Shown here piece after piece: positions 1 to 9,657 of a stretch of DNA of 64,000 nt. The DNA comes from Bacillus mycoides (GTDB lineage: Bacteria > Bacillota > Bacilli > Bacillales > Bacillaceae_G): NCBI RefSeq assembly GCF_018742245.1, contig NZ_CP036132.1, forward strand, positions 3,591,001 through 3,655,000, in the 5' to 3' direction. A program made the position numbers and the translations under genes. Within the stretch, counting starts at the first letter, position 1. Each line of letters starts with the position of its first letter. The notes under the pieces are model-generated. The model had not been told where the DNA came from, did not search any database, and worked only from the letters and a program-made list of their open reading frames with translations.

Positions 1-17
1 AAAATGTCAATTTTCAT
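1..17 (-). CDS. trmD: tRNA (guanine-N1)-methyltransferase TrmD, first codons only
   Basis: Only the first codons lie in the window (MKIDI, cut by the window edge). The ATG shares one base with the rimM stop codon (TAATG). Position after rimM and the MKIDI start fit TrmD, which methylates G37 of tRNAs. The rest is outside the window, so the call rests on context and five residues. Confidence 0.6.
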
Positions 18-532
18 TATAGTAGCCCTTCCATTACATGAATGGTTACTAATTTATTTTCAATGTTAACTTGAAGTACAACGTCATCAATATAAGGAAT
101 TAACAGATCTTGACCCTTTGGACGTTTAATCACCCAAACGTCATTCGCACCAGGAGATAGAATCTCTTTGATTGTCCCTAACGCTTCTCCTTCTTCCGTT
201 ACAACGTTGCAACCAATAATTTCATGGTAGTAGTATTCACCTTCAGCTAGTTCGCCTAACTGCTCTTCTGGTACTTTTATTAAAGAACCTTTAAACTTCT
301 CTGCTTCATCTACATTGTTGTATCCTTCAAATGTTAATAAATCAAATGTCTTATGTTGACGATGAGCAGTTACCTTCACTGTAAGATAGTCTGTACCTTT
401 CTCATCCCATATGTATAACGTGTTCCCTACTTTATATCGCTCTTCTGGAAAATCAGTACGAGAAATAACACGAATTTCTCCTTTTACGCCATGAGTATTT
501 ACAATTTTCCCTACGTTAAACCATTTTGTCAT
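17..532 (-). CDS. rimM: 16S rRNA processing/30S maturation factor RimM
   Basis: RimM helps mature the head of the 30S subunit and binds ribosomal protein S19. The 171-residue protein starts [15 protein letters not shown] and carries a RimM N-terminal barrel (about residues 1-85) followed by a PRC-barrel half (about 95-170, with the [11 protein letters not shown] segment). The reading frame stays open 77 codons upstream, but that extension is low-complexity. The ATG at 532 is preceded by an AGGGGTG ribosome binding site and matches the family start. It lies upstream of trmD (TAATG junction) and downstream of a hairpin that separates it from khpA. B. subtilis has ylqD between khpA and rimM; no such gene is present here. 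Confidence 0.95.
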   Translation of the reverse strand: MTKWFNVGKIVNTHGVKGEIRVISRTDFPEERYKVGNTLYIWDEKGTDYLTVKVTAHRQHKTFDLLTFEGYNNVDEAEKFKGSLIKVPEEQLGELAEGEYYYHEIIGCNVVTEEGEALGTIKEILSPGANDVWVIKRPKGQDLLIPYIDDVVLQVNIENKLVTIHVMEGLL

Positions 533-614
533 AAATAGTATGTCACCCCTGGTTTCTATATAAATTAAGCATTTCCATTTCATATATGGAACATGCAATT
601 TCTCTTTAAATGTT

Positions 615-650
615 AAAAAAGGGAGAGGAAATAACTCCTCGCCCTTTTTA
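615..650 (-). terminator. Intrinsic terminator-like hairpin between khpA and rimM
   Basis: Reading the minus strand, AAAAAGGG and GAGG arms pair around an 8-base loop with one mismatch, followed by CCCTTTTTTAAC. This looks like a Rho-independent terminator or attenuator ending ylxM-ffh-rpsP-khpA transcripts. It may be leaky, because rimM and trmD follow on the same strand and I see no strong promoter for them. Confidence 0.65.
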
Positions 651-653
651 CGT

Positions 654-881
654 TTATTGAATTTCCAGTGTGACGTTCTCATCATTATGATGTCCCACTG
701 AATACAAGAGCATTCGAATCGCTTTCGCAACTTTCCCTTGCTTTCCAATGACTTTTCCAACATCCTCAGGATGTACAGTTAATCGATACTTTATTTCTCC
801 GTTGCAAAGTTCCTGTGTAACTTTTACATCTCCAGGATGATCCACAAGAGGTTTAACAATTGTCTCGACTAACATTTTCAT
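654..881 (-). CDS. khpA: KH-domain RNA-binding protein KhpA (YlqC)
   Basis: Small single-KH-domain protein of 75 residues with the GxxG nucleic-acid loop IGKQGK at about residues 45-50. In Firmicutes KhpA pairs with KhpB/Jag and affects cell elongation and RNA metabolism. Three in-frame ATGs lie close together at 887, 881 and 875. The GAGG motif sits 2 bases before the first and 8 before the second, so I chose 881. It follows rpsP closely, in the conserved rpsP-ylqC order, and is followed by a terminator-like hairpin. Confidence 0.9.
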   Translation of the reverse strand: MKMLVETIVKPLVDHPGDVKVTQELCNGEIKYRLTVHPEDVGKVIGKQGKVAKAIRMLLYSVGHHNDENVTLEIQ

Positions 882-895
882 TGTCATTGCCTCAA

Positions 896-1168
896 TTACT
901 TACCTTGTTTAGATAAGTGGAATTTCTCCATGATACCTTGGTTAGAGAAAAGGTTACGAACTGTATCAGATGGTTTAGCACCATTTCCTAACCATTTTAA
1001 TGCTGCTTCTTCGTTGATCTTAACTTCCGCTGGTTGAGCAACCGGATTGTAAGTACCGATTTCCTCAATGAAACGTCCGTCACGAGGAGAACGAGAATCT
1101 GCAACAACTACACGATAGAAAGGAGTTTTTTTAGCTCCCATACGTTTTAAACGAATTTTAACTGCCAT
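896..1168 (-). CDS. rpsP: 30S ribosomal protein S16
   Basis: The 90-residue protein begins [19 protein letters not shown], the classic S16 start, and has the expected family length. S16 binds 16S rRNA in the 30S body and is needed for assembly. A GGAGGTG ribosome binding site lies just upstream of the ATG. About 100 bases separate it from ffh. In that gap a weak sigma-A-like pair (TTTACA, 18 bases, TAATAT) could give extra rpsP transcription, but I am not sure of it. Confidence 0.97.
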   Translation of the reverse strand: MAVKIRLKRMGAKKTPFYRVVVADSRSPRDGRFIEEIGTYNPVAQPAEVKINEEAALKWLGNGAKPSDTVRNLFSNQGIMEKFHLSKQGK

Positions 1169-1268
1169 TTATAAAGCACCTCCGAATTTATTTCACACAG
1201 ATAATTATATTAGCAAAAAGACTATTGCTTTGTAAAGTATTTTTTCTTAACAGAGCCATCTTTTTTCC

Positions 1269-2618
1269 TTACATGAATGGAAACTTCAATCCACCTAGTC
1301 CTTTTTTCTTACCTTTTTGCATTCCCGTCATCGTCTTCATCATTTTTTTCATATCATCAAATTGCTTGATTAGACGATTGATTTCTTGTACCGTTGTACC
1401 GCTACCTTTGGCAATGCGCTTTTTACGACTAGCATTGATTATCTCCGGTTGTTCTCGTTCTACTTTAGTCATAGAACGAATAATTGCCTCAATATGCCCA
1501 ATTTGTTTTTCATCAACTTGTGCATTTTTCAGCCCTTTAATTTTATTTGCACCAGGAAGCATTCCTAACAATTCGTCAAGCGGTCCAAGTTGACGCACTT
1601 GTCCAAGTTGTTCTAGGAAATCGTCAAGCGTAAACGAAAGCGTACGCATTTTTTGCTCAAGTTCTTTTGCTTTCTCTTCATCAACTGTAGCTTGCGCTTT
1701 TTCAATTAATGTTAAGACGTCACCCATCCCTAAAATACGGGATGCCATACGTTCTGGATGGAACGCTTCAATTGCATCTAGTTTTTCACCCATACCAGCA
1801 AATTTAATTGGTGTATTTGTTACAGCCTTAATAGATAATGCCGCACCACCGCGCGTATCACCATCTAATTTCGTTAATACAACACCTGTTAAACCTAACT
1901 GTTCATGGAAACTTTGTGCTACATTTACCGCGTCTTGTCCTGTCATCGCATCGACAACAAGGAAAATTTCATCCGGTTTCGCAACTTCTTTGACTTTCGC
2001 TAATTCATCCATTAGTTCTTCATCAATATGCAGGCGACCCGCTGTATCGATTAAAACATAATCGTGATGATCTTCTTTTGCTTTCGCAATCGCTTGTTTC
2101 GCAATTTCAACCGGACTTACTTGATCTCCTAAAGAGAAAACAGGCATGTCCAATTGCTTCCCTAATGTTTCAAGCTGTTTAATCGCTGCTGGACGGTAAA
2201 TATCCGCTGCAACAAGCATCGGTTTACGATTATGCTTTTTACGAAGCAAATTCGCAAGCTTACCTGTCGTCGTTGTTTTACCCGCACCTTGCAGACCAAC
2301 CATCATTATAACAGTAGGTGGCTTATTAGCAACAGCAATTTTGCTTTGCTCTCCGCCCATAAGTTCTGTAAGTTCTTCCTGTACGATTTTAATTACTTGT
2401 TGTCCAGGTGTCAAACTTTTCATTACATCTTGTCCGACAGCACGCTCAGACACACGCTTTATAAAATCTTTTACTACTTTAAAGTTAACATCCGCTTCTA
2501 AAAGAGCTAGACGAACTTCTCTCATCATTTCTTTCACATCGGCTTCAGAAACTTTTCCTTTGCCGCGGATTTTTTGCATTGTCTGTTGAAGTCGGTCGGC
2601 TAATCCTTCAAATGCCAT
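1269..2618 (-). CDS. ffh: Signal recognition particle GTPase Ffh
   Basis: Ffh binds SRP RNA and signal sequences and delivers ribosome-nascent chains to FtsY at the membrane. The 449 residues show the N domain, the G domain with Walker A GLQGAGKTTT (about 108-117), DTAGR and TKLDG motifs, and a methionine-rich M domain. The C-terminus ends in a Met/Lys/Gly-rich tail. A GGAGGG ribosome binding site precedes the ATG. It lies 12 bases after ylxM, whose product is linked to SRP. FtsY, its receptor, is encoded just upstream in a separate transcription unit. Confidence 0.98.
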   Translation of the reverse strand: MAFEGLADRLQQTMQKIRGKGKVSEADVKEMMREVRLALLEADVNFKVVKDFIKRVSERAVGQDVMKSLTPGQQVIKIVQEELTELMGGEQSKIAVANKPPTVIMMVGLQGAGKTTTTGKLANLLRKKHNRKPMLVAADIYRPAAIKQLETLGKQLDMPVFSLGDQVSPVEIAKQAIAKAKEDHHDYVLIDTAGRLHIDEELMDELAKVKEVAKPDEIFLVVDAMTGQDAVNVAQSFHEQLGLTGVVLTKLDGDTRGGAALSIKAVTNTPIKFAGMGEKLDAIEAFHPERMASRILGMGDVLTLIEKAQATVDEEKAKELEQKMRTLSFTLDDFLEQLGQVRQLGPLDELLGMLPGANKIKGLKNAQVDEKQIGHIEAIIRSMTKVEREQPEIINASRKKRIAKGSGTTVQEINRLIKQFDDMKKMMKTMTGMQKGKKKGLGGLKFPFM

Positions 2619-2630
2619 ATTGCCGCCCTC

Positions 2631-2963
2631 CTAATCTAATTTTTCGATAGCTTCAACAACTTGTTTCATTTCTTCATTCACATGCTCTTCTTCGCTGATT
2701 AGCTGTTTTAGCTTTGCAACAAGTCGCTGTCGCTCTTGAAACTTTTGAAGTAATACTAATTTATCTTCATATTCTTCAAGCATCGCTTCAGTCCGTTTAA
2801 TGTTATCATACACGGCTTGGCGACTTACATCAAATTCTTCCGCAATTTCACCAAGAGATAAATCATCTAAATAATAAAGCGACATATAACTTCTTTGTTT
2901 TTGCGTTAACAACGATTGATAAAAATCAAATAAATAGTTCATTCTCGTTGTTTTCTCGAGCAT
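2631..2963 (-). CDS. ylxM: SRP-associated helix-turn-helix protein YlxM (UPF0122)
   Basis: The 110-residue protein has a sigma-70 region-4-like helix-turn-helix (about residues 20-60, [20 protein letters not shown]) followed by a charged coiled-coil tail. YlxM homologues are encoded next to ffh in Firmicutes and have been reported to bind SRP components and modulate GTPase activity. The helix-turn-helix could instead mean DNA binding. It is the first gene of the ylxM-ffh-rpsP-khpA unit behind the promoter at 3006-3034. Confidence 0.92.
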   Translation of the reverse strand: MLEKTTRMNYLFDFYQSLLTQKQRSYMSLYYLDDLSLGEIAEEFDVSRQAVYDNIKRTEAMLEEYEDKLVLLQKFQERQRLVAKLKQLISEEEHVNEEMKQVVEAIEKLD

Positions 2964-3005
2964 GTTGGATCATCCTTTGTTAAGTGATTTCCCTTTACAT
3001 GATTT

Positions 3006-3034
3006 AGTTTACATGGAGTACAAAAGAGTGTCAA
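3006..3034 (-). promoter_or_regulatory. Sigma-A type promoter of ylxM-ffh
   Basis: On the minus strand TTGACA (3034-3029) is followed by exactly 17 bases and TAAACT (3011-3006), about 40 bases before the ylxM ATG. The -35 is perfect and the -10 matches 4 of 6. It lies just after the ftsY terminator region, as expected for the head of a new unit. Confidence 0.7.
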
Positions 3035-3065
3035 GTTTTTTTCTTAACATCACATATTTTTATAG

Positions 3066-3094
3066 AAAAAGAAGCGGAAATACCGCTTCTTTCA
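3066..3094 (-). terminator. Rho-independent terminator after ftsY
   Basis: The minus strand shows an AAAGAAGCGG arm, a 5-base loop and the complementary arm, then CTTCTTTTTCT. It starts directly after the ftsY stop codon and ends the rnc-smc-ftsY unit. Confidence 0.85.
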
Positions 3095-3095
3095 C

Positions 3096-4085
3096 TTACA
3101 CTTCTTCTGTTTCTACTAAGTTCGCAAACAAACCATAAACATATTGTTCTGGATCAAACTGCTGCAGATCATCCATTTGCTCTCCTAGCCCAACAAATTT
3201 CACCGGAACATCCATTTCGTTACGAATCGCTAAGACGATACCACCTTTAGCAGTTCCATCTAACTTCGTTAAAACAATACCAGTAACATTTGTTGCTTCA
3301 CGGAATGTTTTCGCTTGGCTTAAACCATTTTGTCCTGTCGTTGCATCAATAACTAGTAATACTTCATGAGGAGCTCCTGGTACTTCACGCTCAATTACGC
3401 GCTTCACTTTCTCTAACTCTTTCATTAAGTTTACTTTATTTTGTAAGCGTCCTGCTGTATCACATAGCAATACATCCACTTTACGGGCCTTTGCCGCTTG
3501 TACAGCATCATACATAACCGCCGCTGGGTCAGATCCTGATTCTTGTTTAATTACTTCTACACCAACACGATCGCCCCATACTTCTAATTGTTCAATCGCC
3601 CCAGCACGGAATGTATCTCCTGCCGCCAATAGGACAGACTTACCTTCTAATTTAAATTTATGTGCAAGCTTACCAATCGTCGTTGTTTTCCCCACACCAT
3701 TAACACCAACAAATAAAACTACTGTTAATTGATCCTCTTGTATATTAACTTCATTACTAAAGTCGCTGTCACCTTTGTAAATTCCCACTAGCTTTTCAGA
3801 AATAACAGCCTGTACTTCTTTCGGATCTTGAATGTTACGACGTTGCACTTCTTCTTTCAACTGATCAATTAGTTCCATCACTGTCGAAACTCCGACATCC
3901 GCACTAATTAAAATTTCTTCTAATTCCTCAAAGAAATCTTCGTCTATTTTACGGTAACGGTACACTAAGTCATTTACTTTATCAGCAAATGAATTTCTCG
4001 TTTTTTCTAATCCTTGTTTAAACTTCTCTGTTACCGTATCCGTTTGTTTTGAAATTTTTTCTTTTAATTTTTTAAAAAAACTCAT
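3096..4085 (-). CDS. ftsY: Signal recognition particle receptor FtsY
   Basis: FtsY is the membrane-associated SRP receptor GTPase. The 329-residue protein has a basic N-terminal helix, the N domain, then the G domain with GVNGVGKTTT (about 127-136), DTAGR and TKLDG. The short acidic A domain is typical of Gram-positive FtsY. An upstream in-frame ATG at 4094 touches its AGG motif, while the ATG at 4085 is 9 bases from GGAAGG, so I take 4085. It follows smc by 14 bases and is probably cotranscribed with rnc and smc. Confidence 0.97.
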   Translation of the reverse strand: MSFFKKLKEKISKQTDTVTEKFKQGLEKTRNSFADKVNDLVYRYRKIDEDFFEELEEILISADVGVSTVMELIDQLKEEVQRRNIQDPKEVQAVISEKLVGIYKGDSDFSNEVNIQEDQLTVVLFVGVNGVGKTTTIGKLAHKFKLEGKSVLLAAGDTFRAGAIEQLEVWGDRVGVEVIKQESGSDPAAVMYDAVQAAKARKVDVLLCDTAGRLQNKVNLMKELEKVKRVIEREVPGAPHEVLLVIDATTGQNGLSQAKTFREATNVTGIVLTKLDGTAKGGIVLAIRNEMDVPVKFVGLGEQMDDLQQFDPEQYVYGLFANLVETEEV

Positions 4086-4099
4086 ACTTCCCATCCTTC

Positions 4100-7000
4100 C
4101 TATCTACTTGCAACAAGTTCTTCGCCATCATCTAAACGAACAGAAACAAGCTTCGATACCCCTGATTCTTGCATTGTGACACCGTACAATACATCAGACT
4201 CTTCCATTGTACCTTTTCGGTGTGTAATTACAATAAACTGTGTTTCATCACTAAATTTCTTTAAATACTGCGCAAAACGAGCAACGTTTGCCTCATCAAG
4301 AGCTGCTTCTACTTCATCTAACACACAGAATGGAACTGGGCGTACTTTTAAAATACCAAATAAGAGCGCAATTGCTGTTAAAGCACGCTCTCCCCCTGAA
4401 AGTAAACCTAAGTTTTGTAGTTTCTTTCCTGGTGGTTGCGCTACAATGTCAATACCAGTATTTAGTAAATTTTCTGGATTTGTCATTACTAAATCCGCTC
4501 TACCGCCCCCGAATAATTCAGAGAATACAGATTGAAACTCTGTTCGAATCCCTTCGAACGTAGTAGAAAAGCGTTTTTTCATCTCTTCATCCATTTCCGT
4601 AATAAGTTGATGCAATGTCGATTTCGCTTCTTCTAGGTCATCTCTTTGCTCTAATAAGAATGTATGGCGCTCTGCTACACGTTCATATTCATCAATTGCC
4701 CCTAAATTTACTGCACCTAACTCTTCGATCGATAGCTTAATTAGTTTCACCCTTTTACGTGCATCTTCTGCAGGCATCATCATTGTATACTTAAGTTTTG
4801 CTGCTTCAAATGAAATAGTATATGTTTCACGTAAATGTTGCAATCTATTTTCCAGCTCTACATCAAGTCGGTTAATTTTCACTTCTTGCTCTTTCAGCAT
4901 CTCAAGAATATATTTATGTTTACCTATTGTTTCTTTCGCACCGCGCTCTAAATGCTCGACTCTTTCTTGCAATGATACGCGTTGTTCACGACGAGAACGA
5001 ATTAACTCCGAAGTTTGATTACGATCATACGCTTTCTTCTCAATCATATTCGTAATTTGTTCTTCGCCACTTGAATTAGATGTCATCTCTTGCTTTAAGA
5101 ACGCTAAATCTTCCTTCGTTTTTACAAGCGTCGCATCAGTCTCTTCTTTTTCCTTCGTCAATCGTTCGACTTTTTCTTTTTGATTAGACAAACGTTGTTG
5201 TTGTTCAGCAGCTTGTACTTTTAACTCCGTCATTTCCTTCTGAACTTTTTCTTTTGAAGAATGTTGTTCACTTTTTTGTTCCGTTAAAACGACGATTTTG
5301 CTATCTAATTCCCCAATCTCCGCTTGAAGAGTCGCTAAAATCTTTTCTAACTCTTCTTTACGCCCTTGCATTTTTACTTGATCTTGTAAAAATCCTTCAA
5401 TCTCTAAATCGTAAATCGATAAACGATCATTAATACGATGTTCATCTAATTCTAAACGATTAATTTCTTCTCTTAGCTTCTGTTCATCTACACGTTCGGT
5501 CTCTACACCTTGGCGTAGCTCTCGTATTTGCACTTCTTTTTCTTGAATCTCTTGCTTTACTGCTTTAACAAAGTTTTCTAGCTTCGTTGTTTTTTCTTCC
5601 ATGTCAGTTAGTTTTTTAGTCCACTCTTCAAGTTCACGTTGACGTCCCAATAAAGAGGATTTCGCCTGTTTTACAGCTCCACCCGTCATAGAACCACCCG
5701 GATTCACTACGTCACCTTCGAGTGTTACAATGCGATAGCGGTATTGCAGTTGTTTCGCTAACTCATTTGCTCCGCGTAAATCTTTCGCAACCACAACAGT
5801 ACCTAATAAACTGGAAACTACATTCTCATATTTATTATTGTACTGCACAAGTTCTGCCGCTACACCGACAAACGATGGATGCTGATTCACAATGCGTAAT
5901 TGATCAAATGATAGCGATCGGCTTTTAATAACAGCTTGAGGTAAAAACGTTGCACGACCATGTTTATTTTGCTTTAAAAATGCAATTGCATTACGAGCAT
6001 GTTCTTCTGTTTGTACTACGATATGTTGCATCGCTGCCCCAAGGGCGATTTCCATTGCGATTTCATATTCTTTCGGCACAGTCAGAAGTTCTGCAACAGC
6101 TCCCTCAATACCTTGTAGACTATTTTCTCTAGCCTTTAATACTTCACGTACCCCTTGATAGAAGCCAGAATAGTCCTCTTGCATCTCTTCTAACATTTCT
6201 TTCCGAGAGCGCGCCTGTTGCACAAATTGATACGCTTGATACAGTTTCGTTTCATTTTCACTATACTGTGACTTACATTTCCCAAGTGCCGTTTCTGTCT
6301 TCTGTATGTTAGAAATAATGCCAGCTATTTTCTCTCTCGCTTGCTCATAACTGTCTACAAGTTTCGCCTTTTTCGCTGTAATTCCCACACGCATCTGTAC
6401 ATACTTTTCATTTTCTTCATCAAGTCGTTCGTTTTTAGAGTTTTGCTGTTTTGATTGTTCTTCAATCATAGATAATTCATTACGAAGACTTGCTTGTTGA
6501 TTTAAAAGTTCAATATAGTCACCTTTTAAATTCTCAATTTGTTCCTCTAAATTCTCAGCAAAAGTCGCAAGTAATTGCTCGTTATCATGCAATTTCTTCT
6601 CCAATTCTTTTACTTGATTCACAAATTGCATTAAAGCTTCTGTACTTGTTTCAATTTCGTCATCATAACTTGTAGCTTTCTCTGTTAACTCAACAATTAG
6701 CTTTTCAAGCTGCGCACAATGCGTCGTTGCATTTTGCTTTCTTTCCTTTAACAGCTCGCGTTGCCCTTCTAGTTTTTCTAGTTCTTTACTAGACAGAAGG
6801 AGAACTTCTTGTAAGGAATTCACAGATTCATCAACGGCTTGTAATTGCCCGCGTAATTCCTCAAGCTCTTCTTCACTTTTTTGTAAGTTCGCCGATATTT
6901 TAGCTTCTTCATCTTTATTATGCCCAAATTGATTTCGAAGCGCTTCCCACTTTTCATGTAATTCTTCAATTTCATGTACAATAAGCGCAGCTTCTACTTT

Positions 7001-7669
7001 CTCTAATTCTTCTTTTTTCTCAAGATAATCTTTCGCAATAGAAGCTTGTCTTTCTAGTGGTTCTACTTGACTACTTAATTCGTGAATAATATCTTGTACA
7101 CGATTTAAGTTTTCTTGTGTTTCCGCCAATTTCCCTTCAGCTTTCTTTTTACGAAGTTTGTATTTCAGCACACCCGCAGCTTCTTCAAATACACCACGAC
7201 GTTCTTCTGATTTACTACTCAAAATCTCTTCTACTTTCCCCTGGCTAATAATTGAAAAAGCTTCTCTTCCCATACCAGAGTCCATAAATAAATCAATAAT
7301 ATCTTTCAATCTACAAGATTGTTTATTAATATAAAAATCACTATCACCCGAACGAGATACACGACGCGTTACACACACCTCGTTATACTCAATCGGTAAG
7401 CGTTGGTCTTCATTATTTAAAGTTAATGTAACTTCAGCAACATTAACCGCTCTTCTCGTATCACTGCCGGCAAAAATAATATCCTCCATCTTTGCACCGC
7501 GTAATGACTTTGCAGATTGTTCACCAAGTACCCAGCGAATTGCATCAGTAATATTACTTTTCCCGCTCCCGTTAGGTCCTACTACAGAAGTTACACCTGG
7601 AACAAAATCGACAGATACACGCTCAGCAAAAGATTTAAATCCTGCTATTTCTAATCTTTTTAAAAACAC
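4100..7669 (-). CDS. smc: Chromosome segregation ATPase SMC
   Basis: SMC forms the ATP-driven condensin ring with ScpA and ScpB. The 1189-residue protein has Walker A GPNGSGKSNI (31-40), two long coiled coils, a hinge near 510-680 containing GGSMTGG, the ABC signature LLSGGERAL (from 1089) and Walker B FCVLDEVEAALDE (from about 1114). The reading frame extends 25 codons further upstream. I chose the GTG at 7669 because VFLKRLEIAGFKSF is the standard SMC start and GGAAGG/AGGAGG lies at proper spacing. It sits between rnc and ftsY as in B. subtilis. Confidence 0.98.
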   Translation of the reverse strand: MFLKRLEIAGFKSFAERVSVDFVPGVTSVVGPNGSGKSNITDAIRWVLGEQSAKSLRGAKMEDIIFAGSDTRRAVNVAEVTLTLNNEDQRLPIEYNEVCVTRRVSRSGDSDFYINKQSCRLKDIIDLFMDSGMGREAFSIISQGKVEEILSSKSEERRGVFEEAAGVLKYKLRKKKAEGKLAETQENLNRVQDIIHELSSQVEPLERQASIAKDYLEKKEELEKVEAALIVHEIEELHEKWEALRNQFGHNKDEEAKISANLQKSEEELEELRGQLQAVDESVNSLQEVLLLSSKELEKLEGQRELLKERKQNATTHCAQLEKLIVELTEKATSYDDEIETSTEALMQFVNQVKELEKKLHDNEQLLATFAENLEEQIENLKGDYIELLNQQASLRNELSMIEEQSKQQNSKNERLDEENEKYVQMRVGITAKKAKLVDSYEQAREKIAGIISNIQKTETALGKCKSQYSENETKLYQAYQFVQQARSRKEMLEEMQEDYSGFYQGVREVLKARENSLQGIEGAVAELLTVPKEYEIAMEIALGAAMQHIVVQTEEHARNAIAFLKQNKHGRATFLPQAVIKSRSLSFDQLRIVNQHPSFVGVAAELVQYNNKYENVVSSLLGTVVVAKDLRGANELAKQLQYRYRIVTLEGDVVNPGGSMTGGAVKQAKSSLLGRQRELEEWTKKLTDMEEKTTKLENFVKAVKQEIQEKEVQIRELRQGVETERVDEQKLREEINRLELDEHRINDRLSIYDLEIEGFLQDQVKMQGRKEELEKILATLQAEIGELDSKIVVLTEQKSEQHSSKEKVQKEMTELKVQAAEQQQRLSNQKEKVERLTKEKEETDATLVKTKEDLAFLKQEMTSNSSGEEQITNMIEKKAYDRNQTSELIRSRREQRVSLQERVEHLERGAKETIGKHKYILEMLKEQEVKINRLDVELENRLQHLRETYTISFEAAKLKYTMMMPAEDARKRVKLIKLSIEELGAVNLGAIDEYERVAERHTFLLEQRDDLEEAKSTLHQLITEMDEEMKKRFSTTFEGIRTEFQSVFSELFGGGRADLVMTNPENLLNTGIDIVAQPPGKKLQNLGLLSGGERALTAIALLFGILKVRPVPFCVLDEVEAALDEANVARFAQYLKKFSDETQFIVITHRKGTMEESDVLYGVTMQESGVSKLVSVRLDDGEELVASR

Positions 7670-7745
7670 GAAAGGCCTTCCTCCTATTCTCCGTTGTTGT
7701 AAACGTTGTCTGTACGAAAACAAGCTACTATACGGATTTCCCACT

Positions 7746-7767
7746 CCTTTTATTTATAAATAAAAGG
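7746..7767. repeat. 22-bp perfect palindrome between rnc and smc
   Basis: An AT-rich perfect palindrome (CCTTTTATTTA joined to its reverse complement) lies 79 bases before the smc GTG. It could be an operator, or a cruciform or hairpin in the rnc-smc transcript. I know of no assigned factor. Confidence 0.6.
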
Positions 7768-7783
7768 AAAGTTTCATTCTATG

Positions 7784-7822
7784 CATAAGGAATCCCCCTC
7801 ATTCAAAGGGGGATTCCTTATG
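7784..7822 (-). terminator. Strong hairpin overlapping the rnc stop codon
   Basis: A perfect 16-bp stem (arms 7784-7799 and 7807-7822) with a 7-base loop begins within the last codons of rnc. On the minus strand no U-run follows it directly (GCATAGAATG), although U-rich sequence occurs about 20 bases later. It may act as an mRNA-stabilising or RNase III-sensitive structure rather than a classic terminator. Confidence 0.55.
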
Positions 7823-8555
7823 ATTGTTCTTTTAATTTTTTCAATGCTTCTGCAGCAGCTTGTTGCTCTGCCTCTTTTTTTGACTTACCACTGCCAAGAC
7901 CTAATGACTCATTATTTAAAGTTACACGGGACACAAATTCTCGGTTGTGGGCCGGTCCTTTTTCTTGCAAAATTTGATACTCAATATTGCCACTACCATC
8001 ACGCTGAATCAATTCTTGCAATTGACTCTTATAATCCATCACATGAGAAAAAGCACCTTCATTAATTTTTGGATATACAACTTCTTTTAAGTATCCCCAA
8101 ACTGTTTCTAGCCCTTGATCAAGATAAAGGGCACCAATAAACGCTTCAAAGACATCCGCTAATAAAGCTGGTCGTTCACGTCCACCCGTCATTTCCTCAC
8201 CTTTTCCTAATAAAACAAGGCTACCAAATGACATTTCGTTTGCAAAACGAACAAGAGATGGCTCACATACAATAGCTGCACGTAGTTTTGTTAACTCTCC
8301 TTCGCTCATTGTCGGATATTTTTGAAACAGATACTGTGATACAGTGAGTTCCAATACAGCATCGCCAAGAAATTCAAGACGCTCATTGTCCTCATGCGGT
8401 TTTTTTCGATGCTCATTCACATACGATGAATGCGTAAATGCTTGAATCAATAATTTTTCATCTGTAAACGTAATACCTATCTTTTCTTGAAATACTTTAA
8501 AAGCTTCACGATATTTTGTTTCGTATTTTTTTTCTCTATGTTTTCGGTACGGCAT
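7818..8555 (-). CDS. rnc: Ribonuclease III
   Basis: RNase III cleaves double-stranded RNA, including rRNA precursors and the SRP RNA precursor. The 245-residue protein has the signature [13 protein letters not shown] (about 58-70), a second acidic helix in the AFIGALYLD region, and a C-terminal double-stranded RNA-binding domain (about 170-243, ending [13 protein letters not shown]). The frame opens 17 codons earlier, but GGAGG at the right distance favours the ATG at 8555. The gene lies between acpP and smc. A strong hairpin overlaps its stop codon. Confidence 0.97.
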   Translation of the reverse strand: MPYRKHREKKYETKYREAFKVFQEKIGITFTDEKLLIQAFTHSSYVNEHRKKPHEDNERLEFLGDAVLELTVSQYLFQKYPTMSEGELTKLRAAIVCEPSLVRFANEMSFGSLVLLGKGEEMTGGRERPALLADVFEAFIGALYLDQGLETVWGYLKEVVYPKINEGAFSHVMDYKSQLQELIQRDGSGNIEYQILQEKGPAHNREFVSRVTLNNESLGLGSGKSKKEAEQQAAAEALKKLKEQS

Positions 8556-8578
8556 AGGTCCCTCCAGATATAAGCCGA

Positions 8579-8604
8579 GAAGCCCCGTTAAAAAACGGGA
8601 CTTC
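8579..8604 (-). other. Hairpin between acpP and rnc
   Basis: CCCGTT and AACGGG pair around a 4-base loop, extended by GAAG/CTTC across one mismatch. No U-run follows on the minus strand. It may protect the abundant acpP mRNA or partly reduce read-through into rnc. Confidence 0.5.
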
Positions 8605-8613
8605 ACTTAAGCA

Positions 8614-8847
8614 TTATAGATGACTCTCTATGTAAGTCACAGCATCGCCAACAGTAGCAATCTTTTCAGCATCTTCATCAGAAATTTCCATTTCGAATTC
8701 ATCTTCTAATTGCATTACAAGTTCTACTACATCTAGGGAGTCTGCGCCTAAATCTTCTTTGAAGCTTGCAGCTGGTACTACTTCAGTTTCTTCTACTCCT
8801 AAACGATCAACGACAATTTTTGTTACACGCTCTAAAACATCTGCCAT
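8614..8847 (-). CDS. acpP: Acyl carrier protein
   Basis: ACP carries growing acyl chains on a 4'-phosphopantetheine attached to Ser37 in the DSLD motif ([10 protein letters not shown]). The 77-residue acidic protein has the normal length. The frame opens at a GTG three codons earlier, but GGAGGTG sits 7-8 bases before the ATG at 8847, so that start is preferred. It follows fabG as in B. subtilis. Confidence 0.97.
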   Translation of the reverse strand: MADVLERVTKIVVDRLGVEETEVVPAASFKEDLGADSLDVVELVMQLEDEFEMEISDEDAEKIATVGDAVTYIESHL

Positions 8848-8916
8848 TTTATTCACCTCCCCTCAAATATTATATAAAATATTGTCCAAAAAAACTAGGT
8901 GAAATCGATTCTTTTA

Positions 8917-9657
8917 TTACATTACCATACCGCCGTCAACATTTAACGTTTGACCTGTAACATATTTACTTTGATCAGAAGCGAAAAACGTTACAGTATT
9001 TGCGATATCTTGTGCTTCTCCAAACTGAGCCGCAGGAATTAATTTTAACATTTCTGCTTTAATATTTTCATCTAATACATCCGTCATATCAGTCGCAATA
9101 AACCCCGGAGCAATTGCATTTACAGTAATATTTCGGCTCGCCAATTCTTTTGCTGATGTTTTTGTTAATCCAATTACACCAGCTTTAGCAGCAACATAAT
9201 TTGCTTGTCCTGGGTTTCCTGTTACACCAACAACAGAAGCGATATTAATAATACGTCCATGACGTTGACGCATCATATAGCGCGATACTGCTTTCGTACA
9301 TAAGAAAACACCTTTTAAGTTTGTATTAATAACTGTATCCCATTCTTCTTCTTTCATACGCATTAATAAATTATCTTTTGTTACACCAGCGTTATTTACA
9401 AGAATATCAACTTGTCCAAACGTATCTACAGTTTGTTTCACCATTGCAGTAACATCATCAGCATTTGCAACATCTGCTCTTACTGCAATGGCATCTGAAC
9501 CTAATTTCTTTATTTCATCAACTACTTCATTCGCCTTTTGCTCATTACCAGCATAATTTACTACAACATTTGCCCCTTGTTTCGCTAAATCAATGGCAAT
9601 CGCACGACCAATCCCACGTGAAGCACCAGTTACTAATGCTACTTTCCCTTTTAACAT
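8917..9657 (-). CDS. fabG: 3-oxoacyl-[acyl-carrier-protein] reductase FabG
   Basis: FabG reduces beta-ketoacyl-ACP with NADPH in fatty acid elongation. The 246-residue short-chain dehydrogenase has the cofactor motif TGASRGIG (about 10-17), NNAG (88-91), and the catalytic Ser141 and Tyr154-x3-Lys158 (YVAAK). The ATG overlaps the fabD stop (TGATG), so translation is likely coupled. A GGAG ribosome binding site lies inside the end of fabD. Confidence 0.97.
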   Translation of the reverse strand: MLKGKVALVTGASRGIGRAIAIDLAKQGANVVVNYAGNEQKANEVVDEIKKLGSDAIAVRADVANADDVTAMVKQTVDTFGQVDILVNNAGVTKDNLLMRMKEEEWDTVINTNLKGVFLCTKAVSRYMMRQRHGRIINIASVVGVTGNPGQANYVAAKAGVIGLTKTSAKELASRNITVNAIAPGFIATDMTDVLDENIKAEMLKLIPAAQFGEAQDIANTVTFFASDQSKYVTGQTLNVDGGMVM

